Assembly: GCF_018812025.1 (NCBI RefSeq) | Contig: NC_063049.1 | Span: forward strand, 14,527,734-14,591,733 | Direction: 5' to 3' | Length of the DNA: 64,000 bases | DNA from: Megalobrama amblycephala | Taxonomy: Eukaryota; Chordata; Actinopteri; Cypriniformes; Xenocyprididae | In this document: positions 34,354 through 45,070 of the stretch, one piece after another | Layout of the letters: each line of letters starts with the position of its first letter | Numbering within the stretch: the first letter of the stretch is position 1 | Position numbers and translations under genes: made by a program | The notes under the pieces: generated by a model | The model's input: the letters and a program-made list of their open reading frames with translations, nothing else | The model's database searches: none | What the model was told of the DNA's origin: nothing

Positions 34354-35976
34354 TCAGGTGGTTTGGGTAATGGGGATTTGGGTAATGGTCTTGGGGATTT
34401 CAACGGGGTCTGTTGCGGCCTCGTGGGCAAGGAGTTCAGGTGGTTCCGGCAGGGCCAGGCGTTCGGGTGGTGCCGGCAGGGCGAGACGCCTGGGTGGCGC
34501 TGGCAGAGCAAGGAGTTTGGGCGGCGTTGGCAGGGCTAGGAGCTTGGATGGCGCCGGCAGGGCCAGGAGCTCGGGTGGTGCTGGCAAGGCAGGGAGTTCA
34601 GGTGGCGCCGGCAGAGCGAGAAGCGCAGGTGGCGCCGGCAGAGCGAGAAGCGCAGGTGGCGCCGGCAGGGCGAGAAGCGCAGGTGGCGCTGGCAGGGCAA
34701 GAAGCGCAGGTGGCGCTGGCCGAGCAAGCAGCTTGGGCGTAAGAGGGGGAAGAACGGAAGAAGCCTTCCTCCTCCTCCTCCTCCTCCTCTTCCGAGGATG
34801 AGGCGATGCGGCCATCTTGTCCGTAGACACAGGCAATGTGGCCCTCTTGTCCGTAGACACAGGCGATGTGGCCCTCTTGTCCGTAGACACAGGCGAACTT
34901 GAGAGCGTTGCAACCGGTTGGCTTGAGTGCGAAGCGACCGCCGGGCTTGAGTGCGAAGCGGCCGGCGGGCTTGAGAGCGAAGCGGCCGGCGGGCTTGAGA
35001 GCGAAGCGGCCGGCGGGCTTGAGAGCGAAGCGGCCGACTGGTTTGAGAGCGAAGTGGCCGGCGAGGACTTGGGGATGCCAGCTGCTCGGACCGTAGTCAG
35101 TGGAGGATCAGCCACACTGGAACGCAACCCTCTCCGCTCCCGGACTGATCTAGAGACGTGACGTGACTCTGGGTGATCAGCGGCGACGTGACTTTGCTCT
35201 GGGCGATCAGCGGCGACGTAACGTTGCTCTGGGCGATCAGCGAAGGCGTGACGTTGCTCTGGGCGATCAGCGAAGGCGTGACGTTGCTCTGGGCGTTCAG
35301 CGAAGGCGTGACGTTGCTCTGGGCGATCAGCGAAGGCGTGATGTTGCTCTGGGCGATCAGCGAAGGCGTGACGTTGCTCTGGGCGATCAGCGAAGACGTG
35401 ACGTTGCTCTGGGCGATCAGCGAAGGCGTGACGTTGCTCTGGGCGATCAGCGAAGGCGTGACGTTGCTCTGGGCGATCAGCGAAGTCGTGACGTTGCTCT
35501 GGGCGATCAGCAGAGGCGTGACGTTGCTCTGGGTGATCAGCGGAGACGTGACGTTGCTCTGGGCGATCAGCGGAGGCGTGACGTGGCTCTGGAAGATCAA
35601 CGGAGAGGTGACTTGGCTCTGGAAGATCAGCGAAGACTTGACTTGGTGTTGTTGTGGTAGCAGCCATCTTGTGGGTGTTGTCTGGCGTGGCAGCCACTAC
35701 ATGAAGAGACGAGGTGTCGCGTTCCTCCGCGACACCCACAGTAAAGCTAGAGCCACTCAGTTGTAATGCCAGATCTATATATTGTTCTAGAGTCCCATCA
35801 GGATCATGCAGTGGCATGAGGGAACTGAGCGGATCAGAAAGTCCCCCACGAAAGAATATCATGAGACATACTGTGTCAAAGGTTGTTAAATGTGCCAGTC
35901 CAATAAAATCCTCGACATAATCCTCAATCGTTCTGTCTCCTTGACGGAGACACATTAACTGGACAGAATGACTCAT
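34354..35976 (-). CDS. gag-like protein of the LTR element, rich in internal repeats
   Basis: The start chosen is the ATG at 35976-35974, the first Met after the 5' LTR, giving 540 residues. The open frame extends upstream into the LTR but only as an artefact of the minisatellite. The first 100 or so residues have a retrotransposon-gag character (C-L-R-Q-G-D-R-T-I-E-D-Y-V, L-M-I-F-F-R-G-G-L, Y-I-D-L-A-L-Q-L-S-G). No zinc knuckle or protease motif follows. The rest is repeats: about 16 copies of a ten-residue R-P-E-Q-R-H-A-F-A-D unit, an eight-residue Ser/Pro/Ala unit, a ten-residue S-T-D-K-R-A unit, a basic block (K-R-R-R-R-R-R-R-K) and a nine-residue L-P-A-P-P-A unit. It probably forms or joins particles and binds RNA through the basic block; this is inference. 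Confidence 0.75.
   Translation of the reverse strand: MSHSVQLMCLRQGDRTIEDYVEDFIGLAHLTTFDTVCLMIFFRGGLSDPLSSLMPLHDPDGTLEQYIDLALQLSGSSFTVGVAEERDTSSLHVVAATPDNTHKMAATTTTPSQVFADLPEPSHLSVDLPEPRHASADRPEQRHVSADHPEQRHASADRPEQRHDFADRPEQRHAFADRPEQRHAFADRPEQRHVFADRPEQRHAFADRPEQHHAFADRPEQRHAFAERPEQRHAFADRPEQRHAFADRPEQRYVAADRPEQSHVAADHPESRHVSRSVRERRGLRSSVADPPLTTVRAAGIPKSSPATSLSNQSAASLSSPPAASLSSPPAASLSSPPAASHSSPAVASHSSQPVATLSSSPVSTDKRATSPVSTDKRATLPVSTDKMAASPHPRKRRRRRRRKASSVLPPLTPKLLARPAPPALLALPAPPALLALPAPPALLALPAPPALLALPAPPELPALPAPPELLALPAPSKLLALPTPPKLLALPAPPRRLALPAPPERLALPEPPELLAHEAATDPVEIPKTITQIPITQTT
34430..34736 (-). repeat. 27-bp coding repeat, about 11 units
   Basis: Units such as GGTGGCGCCGGCAGAGCGAG repeat every 27 bp. 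In the gag frame they give L-P-A-P-P-A-L-L-A. All units preserve the frame. Confidence 0.9.
34816..34900 (-). repeat. 30-bp coding repeat, three units
   Basis: Units with GTCCGTAGACACAGGC repeat at 30 bp and encode the S-T-D-K-R-A-T decapeptide of gag, next to the poly-basic block. Confidence 0.9.
34905..35070 (-). repeat. 24-bp coding repeat, about seven units
   Basis: Units with TTGAGAGCGAAGCGGCCGGC repeat at 24 bp and encode an eight-residue S-S-P-P-A-A-S-L motif in gag. Confidence 0.9.
35155..35645 (-). repeat. 30-bp coding repeat, about 16 units
   Basis: Units with GACGTTGCTCTGGGCGATCA repeat at exactly 30 bp. They encode R-P-E-Q-R-H-A-F-A-D on the minus strand. The central units are nearly identical while the outer ones diverge, as in arrays that expand from the middle. 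Open frames on the plus strand across this block are shadows. Confidence 0.92.
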
Positions 35977-36034
35977 ATTAGCTGAGACAGGAACACTCAC
36001 GAAAGCTGCTGGATCTCGGTGTGGCGAAGTCTTC

Positions 36035-36703
36035 TGTAACGAAGGGAGACTCATGGTAAGATCCATTTGCAGCTTTATTGAAGTAGGAGTGGTCGTACAG
36101 GCAGGATCAGACAGGAGCAAACAGGAATCACAAGGAACAGGCAGAATCGTGGTCAGAATACAGGCAATGGTCAAAGGCAGGCAGATATCAATCACGGAAC
36201 AGGATAACAAGGCAAGGGTCAAAGACAGGAACAGACAGGAACAGACAGGAACAGACAGGAACAGACAGGAACAGACAGGAACAGACAGGAACAGACAGGA
36301 ACAGACAGGAACAGACAGGAACAGACAGGAACAGACAGGAACAGACAGGAACAGACAGGAACAGACAGGAACAGACAGGAACAGACAGGAACAGACAGGA
36401 ACAGACAGGAACAGACAGGAACAGACAGGAACAGACAGGAACAGACAGGAACAGACAGGAACAGACAGGAACAGACAGGAACAGACAGGAACAGACAGGA
36501 TAACGCTTGGAATTGACACACAGGGTAATCAAGACTTCGCGGTGAGGTGGTGTGTGTATGAGTCTTTTATAGTCCAGGTAATGTGTGGCAGCTGGGTGTG
36601 GTGATTAGTGTGGAGTGATTGTGAAGTGAGTGCAGGTGATGAGCAATGGAGGATCATGGGAAATGTAGTCCGGGATGTGACAGGAACAGACGTGATCGTG
36701 ACA
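36035..36703 (-). repeat. 5' LTR of the gag-only element, expanded
   Basis: 669 bp; same ends as the 3' LTR. The extra length is the ACAGACAGGA array at 36224-36499. Confidence 0.9.
36224..36499. repeat. 10-bp minisatellite (ACAGACAGGA)n, about 27 units
   Basis: Perfect decamers in the 5' LTR, against about two in the 3' LTR. The array has no stop codon in several frames and creates long spurious proteins on both strands. The expansion must postdate insertion, because the two LTRs are copies made at integration. Confidence 0.95.
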
Positions 36704-36708
36704 CATTG

Positions 36709-37609
36709 ACAGCTCATTCAGTCAAAGTGATAGATAAGCTTTATTTGTAGGGCAACCTTATGATTTGAAACGATTCGTTTCAGTCTTTTTAAATGGAAGT
36801 TCCCCAAACCGGAAGTGCAAGCCATAATTCAAAGCGCTTTAGGCTAGTCAGGAATAAGGTGGATACACTTAGAAAATACATTTCAGCTAAACATTTTCTC
36901 AGGACTAACTTCAGTATTTTTCAGTCACTTTTAACCAGCTGATGGTGTTAGTGAACCATTTGACATTGTAACTAGCAGGTTTCCAAGTACAAGTTATAGA
37001 GTACACACGCAACATGATATACATTACTGTAATTAAAACAGTACATCTATTGTTTTTTCATTTACAACAGATAAATATATATGGGCTGTCAATAGATCAC
37101 TATCAATCCACACTAGGGTGGGCAACACCGGGGCTGCTTCAGATAACAGTGGCCAATCACACCCCAGGATCAGCAAGGCGCCACATTTCAATCTCCTTCT
37201 CATCAGAAAGGGATAAATATGTCCCCCGGGTAGACACACCCTTGTTCTGTGTTTCCAGCTCGAAGGGGAAGGAGACATTAACAGACACTCCACGTCCTGA
37301 GTTTCTGACCTTACGAGGCAAGAGAATATAAGTGAGTTAAGGTTAAGCTTTTGCGAGCAAAACCTTTCACATTGCTTCCAGCTGCAAAAAGGGCCCCAGC
37401 ATTGAGGGACTTCATCTGACCCTTACGGCTCTTACAGCAGTGCAGCCCAGTCCGCAAAGGACCTCTGCATCGGCAGACATTGCCTGTACCACATGGTTCC
37501 TCATTGACTTGAGGTCAGCTTGTCACAAATACTAAGGATATTATTTGTTGAAGGATAAATAAGAAGTTATTCATCACCATTTTACCAGAGCCATTAGGTG
37601 GTTTCCATA
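36709..37609. other. no gene recognised
   Basis: The open frames at 37014-37331 (plus) and 37033-37293 (minus) overlap each other and show no domain. No paired repeat ends are seen. Confidence 0.45.
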
Positions 37610-38068
37610 CACAGTAAAAAACGTTGGGTTATTTTATTAACCAAACCGTTGGGTTACACATATTGGGTCACTAGGTTGGGTTATTTACCAAAAATGTTGG
37701 GTCATTTTTAAAATTGTTGGGTTATTTTTATTAATAACCCATCTGTTGGGTTAAATGCGGATCCCGTGACGGTTCAAATTTTAACGGTCCAGCCTGATTA
37801 TGAAGGTAAGCCATGTCGTTTTCGTATATAAAACTTTTATAACATTAGGTATTGTGTAGTGAAACATTAACTTACGTATATTCTAAAACGGAATTTTATA
37901 TTTTTACTAAGGAAGAGTAGGTCTCAGCAATCACTATCCAATATTACGCATGTTTTACGGTCTTCGTGATAATCTTTCATAATATGACAACTAAATTTGA
38001 GCTTTAGACTTTAAAAAAAGTACTTTTTTTGTACAGGTCTTTTAGAAATGCGGAACGAAAGTGCCGTT

Positions 38069-38107
38069 TGAGCCGAGCCGAGCCGAGCCGCGCCGAGCCG
38101 CGCCGCA
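38069..38107. repeat. GAGCC/GCGCC-type pentanucleotide repeat, GC-rich
   Basis: A short run of GAGCC and CGCGCC units in otherwise AT-rich DNA, inside the CACTA-like element. Its promoter potential is unknown. Confidence 0.7.
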
Positions 38108-38480
38108 CGGACCGTTTATCAGCTCGGCCTATGCAGCGTGAGCTCGGTCCTCGATCCTCAATCATACGGCACCACAACAGAGCTGTTTGAATTCGCTAAA
38201 ATCTAAGATATTGTAAGATGAAAAAGCGCAATATTCCCAACAGCTTCTATGCAAAAGCTGGAAAAACGTTGTGCAACCAATGAACGATTAGTTCATGAGT
38301 AGTTATCGATAAATAACCTACTGTTTATTAGATTTACTGTAGTAACACTAACTGCAAATCTGGTATTTGCAGAAATGTGGTATATTAATAATGCATGTTC
38401 TATATAGTAATGCATGTAAATGTATTACAGGGGTATCTGAAGCATCTTTGTACTATTATTTCTTATGAAGCTAACGTTAT

Positions 38481-38761
38481 TGTTACAGAGCCTCATGTTT
38501 CTGTCCGCCCCTGTGACCTAGTTTCCCCGTTCTGTTGATTAGTTCATTTGATCCACCTGTGTTTTGTTAATCACCCCATCACCTTGTTTAGTTCCTTTGT
38601 TAGTCCCTTGTATATATACCCTGTGTTTCTAGTCTTGTGTTGTCCGGTATCGTTTGTGCTAAGTTGGTGTATGTTCCTTTGGATTCCTGTTTCTCTACAA
38701 GTAAAGACTTATATTCACTCTATCTCCTCGTCGTGTGCTTTGTATACCAGCTACCGTAACA
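38481..38761 (+). repeat. single LTR upstream of a gag relic
   Basis: A 281-bp block starts TGTTACAGAG and ends CCGTAACA, with a TATA-like GTATATATACC near 38608. A leader and a gag start follow. No matching 3' LTR is found downstream, so the element is truncated. Confidence 0.6.
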
Positions 38762-38836
38762 GAATACCGGACCGAAACAGTTTTTTTGCGGCGATTTTCC
38801 TTTTGTTTGTTTTTTCCCCTTGTTTTTCCCGTCACC

Positions 38837-40128
38837 ATGGACCCTGCTGTTGCCCTTTTGTGCCTGGAGCAGAGGGACCGCTCCCTGGAATCGCGCACAC
38901 CTTGGATTTTTTGGAGTTGGCGTGCCTCACACACTATCCTGACCGCTCGCTCTGCATGTTCTACATCTCTAGCCTTAGCGAGCGGTCCCGGGCATGCCTC
39001 CCAGGGAGCGGTCCTCGGAAGGACTTCGCCGCATTTGTGAAGTGGGTGCTGGTGTGTAACGACTCGCCAATCACCATCGGCCCCGCGGAGGATGACTTCG
39101 CCACCAGCCCCACTTCACTGCCAGAAACCAGTCAGCCACCATCGACGAACGTCGCAACGGAGATGTCTCACGTGCCCACCGCAGACCGAGGAGGCCAGCC
39201 TGCTGCGATGGATGAGCCAGGACCGAGGACAGGATCGGACGGTACCATCGCCCCGGGGCCAACCTCACATCAAGGGTCTGACCAGGTGCGCGAGCTGGTG
39301 ACATCATGTGACGTCGAGGGAGTGCTTGTGGAGCTCGAGGGCTGGGAGGAAAGCTCCGCCCACAACACCACCACGATTGAAACAATGACTGACACTGGCA
39401 AATATGCTGAGGAACTGAAAGACATTTTTTTTGGCTGATTTAATTGATTTTTCCGGAGAGGTGATTTCCCATTCCCCTGATTTCCCTGTTTTTAATGAAT
39501 CTACTGAGCTCCCTGAGGACCATTCTCCCGTGTTCTCCAGTTCTCCTATGCCTCCTGAGTTCCCGTCTGCCCACCCAGCCTCCCTCTCCCACCTCCTCCA
39601 TCACCCAGCTTCTCAGCCAGTTCCTCAGCCCCACCATCACCTCTGCCCTTCAGCTGCCCGACATCTCCCACATGCCAGGTGGGGATGTCGAGCATCTTCA
39701 GGTCCTCCGCTCCATCCACTCAAGAGGATCCCCTGCCTCCACTTCCAGCCTCCACGCCCCCTGCTCCACCTCGGCCCGTCGACGCTTCGGTGTCACCCTG
39801 GCTCCTCCCTCCCTCGGCTCCACCAGACACCATCGGCCATAAGGCTTCTCCGGGCTCCCTCGTCTTTCCGGCTCCGCCTTGGTCAGTCGTCCACCTGCCT
39901 GCACCTACGGCTCTGTCTGGCTCCTGCTTCCCTCCAGCTCCGCCTACATCCTCAGTCCCACCGGCTCAGCCTCTGCCCTCTGGACGTCCGCCTCCTCCTC
40001 GGACGTTCGTCACCATGGCTCCTCCTTGGTCTCCAGGACCATCGGCTGCGCGTGGAAACACTGGGGTACAGTTTATTACTCTTGTTTTGTTTTTTTTCTC
40101 AGTTGTCTTCCTTCATTTTAATACATAA
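38837..40128 (+). pseudogene. gag-like gene of an LTR retrotransposon, two frameshifts, no pol
   Basis: It starts at ATG 38837 in a strong context (GTCACCATGG). The opening residues contain L-E-Q-R-D-R-S-L-E. A shift near 38900-38910 moves the reading into another frame, which has L-A-C-L-T-H-Y-P-D-R-S-L-C, then D-F-A-A-F-V-K-W-V-L and an acidic, Pro/Thr-rich region up to 39438. A second shift at the T run around 39425-39432 leads into a Pro/Ser-rich tail (P-A-S-Q-P-V-P-Q-P) that ends near 40128. The layout matches gag-like proteins that are common in cyprinid genomes. No protease or reverse transcriptase follows. Non-functional as it stands. Confidence 0.75.
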
Positions 40129-40627
40129 TGTTTTAATTTAAACAGAATCCAAGTTGTTTAATGACTGACAACGATTTAGTATCAAAAGAACGCAAGAAGT
40201 CCTCACAGCCAAGCTAATGTGTTCATTAGACGTACAACACCTCAACAAACTGCATGGATTTGAACTATCCATTGGATTTGAAAACTATTGAAGAAATGGA
40301 ATGCTGAGTTTAATGATGTTCAGAATAGAGAAGGGTTGTTTTATTTTGGGAAAAAATTTATTGACCATGTCATGCTTGTGAAATTTGTCCACACACACAT
40401 GGTATAAATACCATGTTTTTTAAACTTGTCTTTCAAAGATGGTCATGGAGAAACTGCCTTCAAAACCCTTCCCGCTGTCCTGCCATCATCGCCATGTCTC
40501 ACAGATGGGAAAATGGTGCTGAAATGAAGCACAGCTTAACTGACAATCACCCTGTAAGTAAAAGCAACACTGCAAAATTAGCTTTGATAAATTACACTGC
40601 TCTGTACATATTGATTCTGCTTGTTAA

Positions 40628-40790
40628 TGTGTTAGTTTACCCAAAAATTCTGTCATTAATTTCTCACCCTCATGTTGTTCCTACAACTATAAGACCTTCA
40701 CTCATCTTTGGAACGCAAATCAAAATCTTTTTAAAGATATTTAAAGAAATTTCTGTCCCTCCATTAAGAGTCCACGCAACTAAAATTTTT
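40628..40790. mobile_element. fragment of the TTAGTTCACCCAAAAAT repeat family
   Basis: TTAGTTTACCCAAAAATTCT is followed by TCTCACCCTCATGTTGTTCC and AAGACCTTCACTCATCTTTG. It matches the left part of the element at 13977; the right end is missing. Confidence 0.65.
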
Positions 40791-41418
40791 AAGGACCAGA
40801 AGGGTTATTTGAAATTATTTAAAAAATGAAAAGACACTTTAAACCTGAAATTAAACCTGCCAGTAGGTGGCAGCAAGTCCCTGCTAATGAGCGAGTCATT
40901 GAGATTCAACCGGATTCAACCGATTCATTCAAACGGCTGATCAATTCAGGAAGTGTTGCTCAGAGACACAAAACAATTCTGTGGACTTTGTTTGGAACTA
41001 TTTTCGTTGGTGAAATAGAGTGAAACAGGCGATTTAGTGTCTAAAATTAAAGTCCATTGATATTAAGTTATTGTTCATTAAACTGTACGCCGAATAAAAT
41101 CAATATCACATTTGTAATTGTTGATATTTGGAGAAAAATGGCGCTGTGTAATATTGGTTAACTATATTAAGTGATATAAATATAAAGGATATACTGGAAG
41201 CATTTTTGCCTCCTTACCTTGAATTCTGGGTCATTCTAAAGGCATTTTAATAGACTAAACCACGCGCAGTGAAAGCGTACACTCTAAATATGCACGCGCA
41301 CTAGTCTAACCTAACTGTTACTAGACTACGTCACATATTGCATGCGTGCGCTCAATGGGTGTGTTTTTATTTGGTTTTGTAAATTGAGGGACATACTTTG
41401 ATAATTTCAGATCGTTAA

Positions 41419-42388
41419 AGGTGCCCTCGAATGAAAAATTTGAATTTATCTTGGCATTGTTAAATAACAAGAGTTCAGTACATGGAAATGACATACAGTG
41501 AGTCTCAAACTCCATTGTTTCCTCCTTTTTATATAAATCTCATTTGTTTAAAAGACCTCCGAAGAACAGGCGAATCTCAACATAACACCGACTGTTACGT
41601 AACAGTCGGGGTGTACGCCCCCAATATTTGCATATGCCAGCCCACATTTCCAACATTATAAAAGGCATTAGACAAGGGCAGCCAGTATTAACGTCTGGAT
41701 GTGCACAACCAAATCATCAGACTAGGTAAGCAAGCAAGAACAATAGCGAAAAATGGCAGATGGAGCAATAATAACTGACATGATCCATGATAACATGATA
41801 TTTTTAGTGGTATTTGTAAACTGTCTTTCTAAACATTTCGTTAGCATGTTGCTAATGTACTGTTAAATGAGGTTAAAGTTACCATCGTTTCTTACTGTAT
41901 TCACGGAGACAAGAGAGCCGTCGCTATTTTCATTTTTAAACACCTTGCAGTCTGTATAATGCATAAACACAACTTCATTCTTTATAAATCTCTTCAACAG
42001 AGTAGTATTAGCCGTTAGCCACGGAGCACTATCTAACTCATTCAAAATCAGAATGTAAACAATATAACAGTATACAATACTCACATAATCCGACGCATGC
42101 ATGCATGACGAACACTTTGTAAAGATCCATTTTGAGGGTTATATTAGCTGTGTAAACTTTGTTAAGGCACTGTTCAAGGCAAGCGCAAGCTCTGTGGGCG
42201 TGGACCACGGGATTTAAAGGGGCCAGCAGCATAAAATCAGCACGTTTATAATGATGCCCCAAAATAGGCAGTTAAAAAAATTAATTTAAAAAAAATCTAT
42301 GGGTATTTTGATCTGAAACTTCACAGACACATTCAGGGACACCTTAGACTTATATTACATCTTTTAAAAAACATAATCTAGGGCACCT
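41419..42388 (+). mobile_element. TTAA element, AGGTGCCCTCGA family, copy 2
   Basis: The inverted ends AGGTGCCCTCGAATG and, reversed, AGGTGCCCTAGATTATG are flanked by perfect TTAA (41415-41418, 42389-42392). Length is 970 bp. It is highly similar to copy 3 at 45071, in the same orientation 3.6 kb away. The minus-strand open frame at 41863-42102 lies in a segment conserved in all three copies, but it is broken in copy 1 and copy 3. Confidence 0.88.
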
Positions 42389-43526
42389 TTAAATCAACAA
42401 TTGCGATATCATAGACACAGACGATATATATCGCATACCCTACAACACTGGCCCGATCAGACAAGTGACCGTTCCGTCTACTGTCCCGAGCGTCGCTCAC
42501 ACTGGCCCCTCTGCCATCGGGCAGTCCTTATTGTCGAGCCCTGAAACTTCATCCACTGTTCCCTTAACGCTGTGCTCTTTGGGAAGCTGAAAAAGGCAGT
42601 CTTTCCATCACAACCAAAAACACACTTCTTTGGTGACCACTGTTGAAAAATCTCTTAGCTTCCATAACCCGAACGAAATGCATTGATTGGCGTGCTCCTT
42701 GCTTATCAGAGAGAAGTGCCCATACAAGGAATTCCGTCCTTTATTATGTGATAAGGGATACGATAAAGGGCCATGCTCAAAAAAAACTATCCGAAACCAG
42801 AAAGAGTGAATCTGTCATACATCCAACTCGTGTTTTGAAATTTTGGGCATGTTTAGCATGAGAATACAACTCTTTAACAGTGTAAATAAGTCAGAATACA
42901 TGAAATAGCATTAGACCCCCCTCCCCCCTTTATGTAAAATGTAAAATTTTACATAAGGTGGGGGGGGGGAACTAACCCTTTAACAGCAGTGACTATATTT
43001 TAATTCAGTACAGCACTGCTTCAGTGTAACTTTTACATAATTTTACATTGCTTATGTTGTCACAGTGTATGCCAACTAAACTTTATTTATTCTTTGAAGG
43101 TTGGCACTAATATAATGCATTACCTGAGCAGTGAGACAAGCCAGAATCCACATGACTTGATGCCTTGAGGACAAAGAGAACTCCCAAGTTTTTTATGTAT
43201 ATATATGTATATATATATTTTTTTGGATCCACTTCAAATATTGACTATTAAGAGGGGTTCCTTCAACACTGCTGCCTCCTTAAGAACTTTGATCATCATC
43301 ATTAGGTCCAACATATTTGTGGTTTTATTACTTAAGGTATGTTTACAACACATCAATGCATACAATGTACAGTGCTGACCCACAAAATAGAACCGGAGTC
43401 CTATTCCATTATTCCTACCTGTGGCCGACCTCACTGTGGACCTCAAGCACCTGCTGTACATGTGATATGTTTATTTATTGAAGGATTTAATGTTATGAAT
43501 TTATGTGTACTCGTAGTTTTTCATTT

Positions 43527-43855
43527 AGTGTTCATTTTATATTTGTGTGTTCTGTATATGTGCATATTTTATGTATGTTTTGAGTTTACATGGTTGCAAA
43601 GGTAATTTAAATATAGGTTTTAATTGTGTACTGTTTGCAAATTTATAGGTTTTGAATTTAATATTTACTGTACACTTTTGTGTAGGTTTAAATAGTGTTC
43701 ATTTTGAATTTTTGTGTTCTGTATACATATTTTATTTATGTTTTGAGTTTACTCTGTACATGTTTGTGTAGGTTTTGAATGTGTACTGTTTGTACAAATT
43801 TGCATAGGTTTTGAATTGATTTACACTTGTGTGTTTGAATTTAATATGTACACTT
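43527..43855. repeat. imperfect direct duplication, period about 167 bp
   Basis: AGTGTTCATTTTATATTTGT and the following text up to TTTTGAGTTTAC recur about 167 bp later with small changes. AGGTTTTGAAT motifs recur in each half. Confidence 0.6.
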
Positions 43856-44012
43856 ATATTTACATTAAATGGCTCCACAATATTTCATTTGTAATTTAAA
43901 ATATATTTGTTAAAACATATTATTTTATACAAATAAACAATCTAGAAAACAAAGTGTATTTTATATATTAAAATAATGTCATGAATAAAAGTTAATAGTC
44001 ATAGTTAGTAAA

Positions 44013-44146
44013 TAACCCAACTATGGGTTAACATAGCACCTTCCCAACTGTGGGTTATTTTTTAACCCAACTGGCTTTTAACCCAACCATTGTGTTAAAA
44101 ATAACCCACAGTTGGGAAGGTGCTATGTTAACCCATAGTTGGGTTA
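44013..44146. repeat. near-perfect hairpin, arms about 52 bp, at the CACTA-like right end
   Basis: The left arm beginning TAACCCAACTATGGGTTAAC pairs with the right arm ending CATAGTTGGGTTA around a loop of about 30 bp. The arms include CATAGCACCTTCCCAACTGT and its mirror. Confidence 0.85.
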
Positions 44147-44182
44147 CTTGTTGGGTTATTTTTAACCCAACATTTTTTAGTG

Positions 44183-45066
44183 AGTAAGAAGCATTCCCAT
44201 ACAATTCTCTTCCATTCTACATTCAGTTCAACAGCATTGCATTTATCCATTCTGTGTTCACTTCATTTATTTGTTTCTTTGATTTAATTCAGTATTCTCC
44301 TTTGATTATTATTTTACTATCTTTTAGAAGTGCATATCCATTATTTCATTATTAATCGTTGTGGTATTTACTCTTGAATGTCTATTGTTAATAAATTTAA
44401 TTGATTTTATTATAACTGTGTCTTTCTTGTGTTGATGATCAAAGACTCTACTAGTCGGACAGACTCTCACAAATCCTTCAGATAAATCAGTTGACCGACT
44501 CCCTCCAGTTTACATTAATTCTGAATTATTAAACAGCTCTTATTGGAGTCTTCTTAAATTGTTAAAATAGTATTCTTGACTGGAGCCCCGTATTACAAAA
44601 GGGGGAAGGGGTCATCTGATACACTCATAACCACACCTTAAGTGACATGTGATCAAAAATCACTACGTCACCGGTGAATGGGTAAAAATCAGGACAGACA
44701 GACAGAATGACAATGATTTTTAAATACAATTTTTGAAGGCAAATTAGTGCCATCTGGTAGGAGTAAAAAAGTGAAAAACATCTGTAATGCCATGGTTTAA
44801 CCACTAGATTCCTATAGTAAAAAATAAATTATAGGTTTATTATAAAAAACCTATATAAAAAATAAATAAAAAATTATAAATTCTTTCAGACATAAATACT
44901 TATTTTTAGACATAAATATTCATTTTTATTAAGTTGTGCTTATAAGTTGTATAAATAATATATATTTAAATAATAATAATAATAATAATATATTTAAGTT
45001 GTGGATATATATTTAGACATTCTCAAAGACAACTTTTTGTAAAGGATTCGATTTTTTCATTTTTTT
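44183..45066. other. no gene recognised; AT-rich
   Basis: Only low-complexity AT and (AAT)n runs at about 44830-44990. A CTCF-like motif on the minus strand lies at 44747-44761. Confidence 0.5.
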
Positions 45067-45070
45067 TTAA

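Larger units (their letters stand above)
33618..36703 (-). mobile_element. complete gag-only LTR retrotransposon
   Basis: The element is bounded by LTRs at 33618-34034 (3' LTR, 417 bp) and 36035-36703 (5' LTR, 669 bp). Both begin TGTCACGATMACGTCTGTTC and end CCTTCGTTACA on the minus strand. The 5-bp duplication CATTG lies at 33613-33617 and 36704-36708. A purine tract (GGGAGGGGGGC, minus strand) precedes the 3' LTR. The 2.0-kb interior encodes one gag-like protein and no protease, reverse transcriptase, RNase H or integrase. Movement would require enzymes from another element. The LTRs match closely apart from a 252-bp minisatellite expansion in the 5' LTR. Confidence 0.92.
37610..44182. mobile_element. 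large CACTA-like element (GTTGGGTTA ends), with insertions
   Basis: The left end CACAGTAAAAAACGTTGGGT and the right end, reversed, CACTAAAAAATGTTGGGTTA pair. AACCCAAC motifs fill both subterminal zones, including a strong hairpin at 44013-44146. Flanks do not show a clear 3-bp duplication. A donor-like TATGAAG|GTAAGCC lies at about 37808. The interior contains a gag relic with one LTR and a TTAA element; no transposase was recognised. It is possible that the two ends belong to different copies. Confidence 0.45.

Noticed and set aside
34358..35766. Long plus-strand open frames over the gag region
   Set aside because: They are shadows of coding arrays whose unit lengths are multiples of three; the minus-strand frame has the start, gag motifs and LTR orientation.
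36053..36604. Apparent 183-residue protein rich in Glu-Gln-Thr-Gly-Thr-Asp-Arg-Asn
   Set aside because: It is the translation of the ACAGACAGGA minisatellite in the LTR, with no start context or domain.
37014..37331. Open frame of 105 residues followed by a GTGAGT-like site
   Set aside because: There is no recognisable domain, an equally long frame lies on the other strand, and the donor does not match an exon end well.
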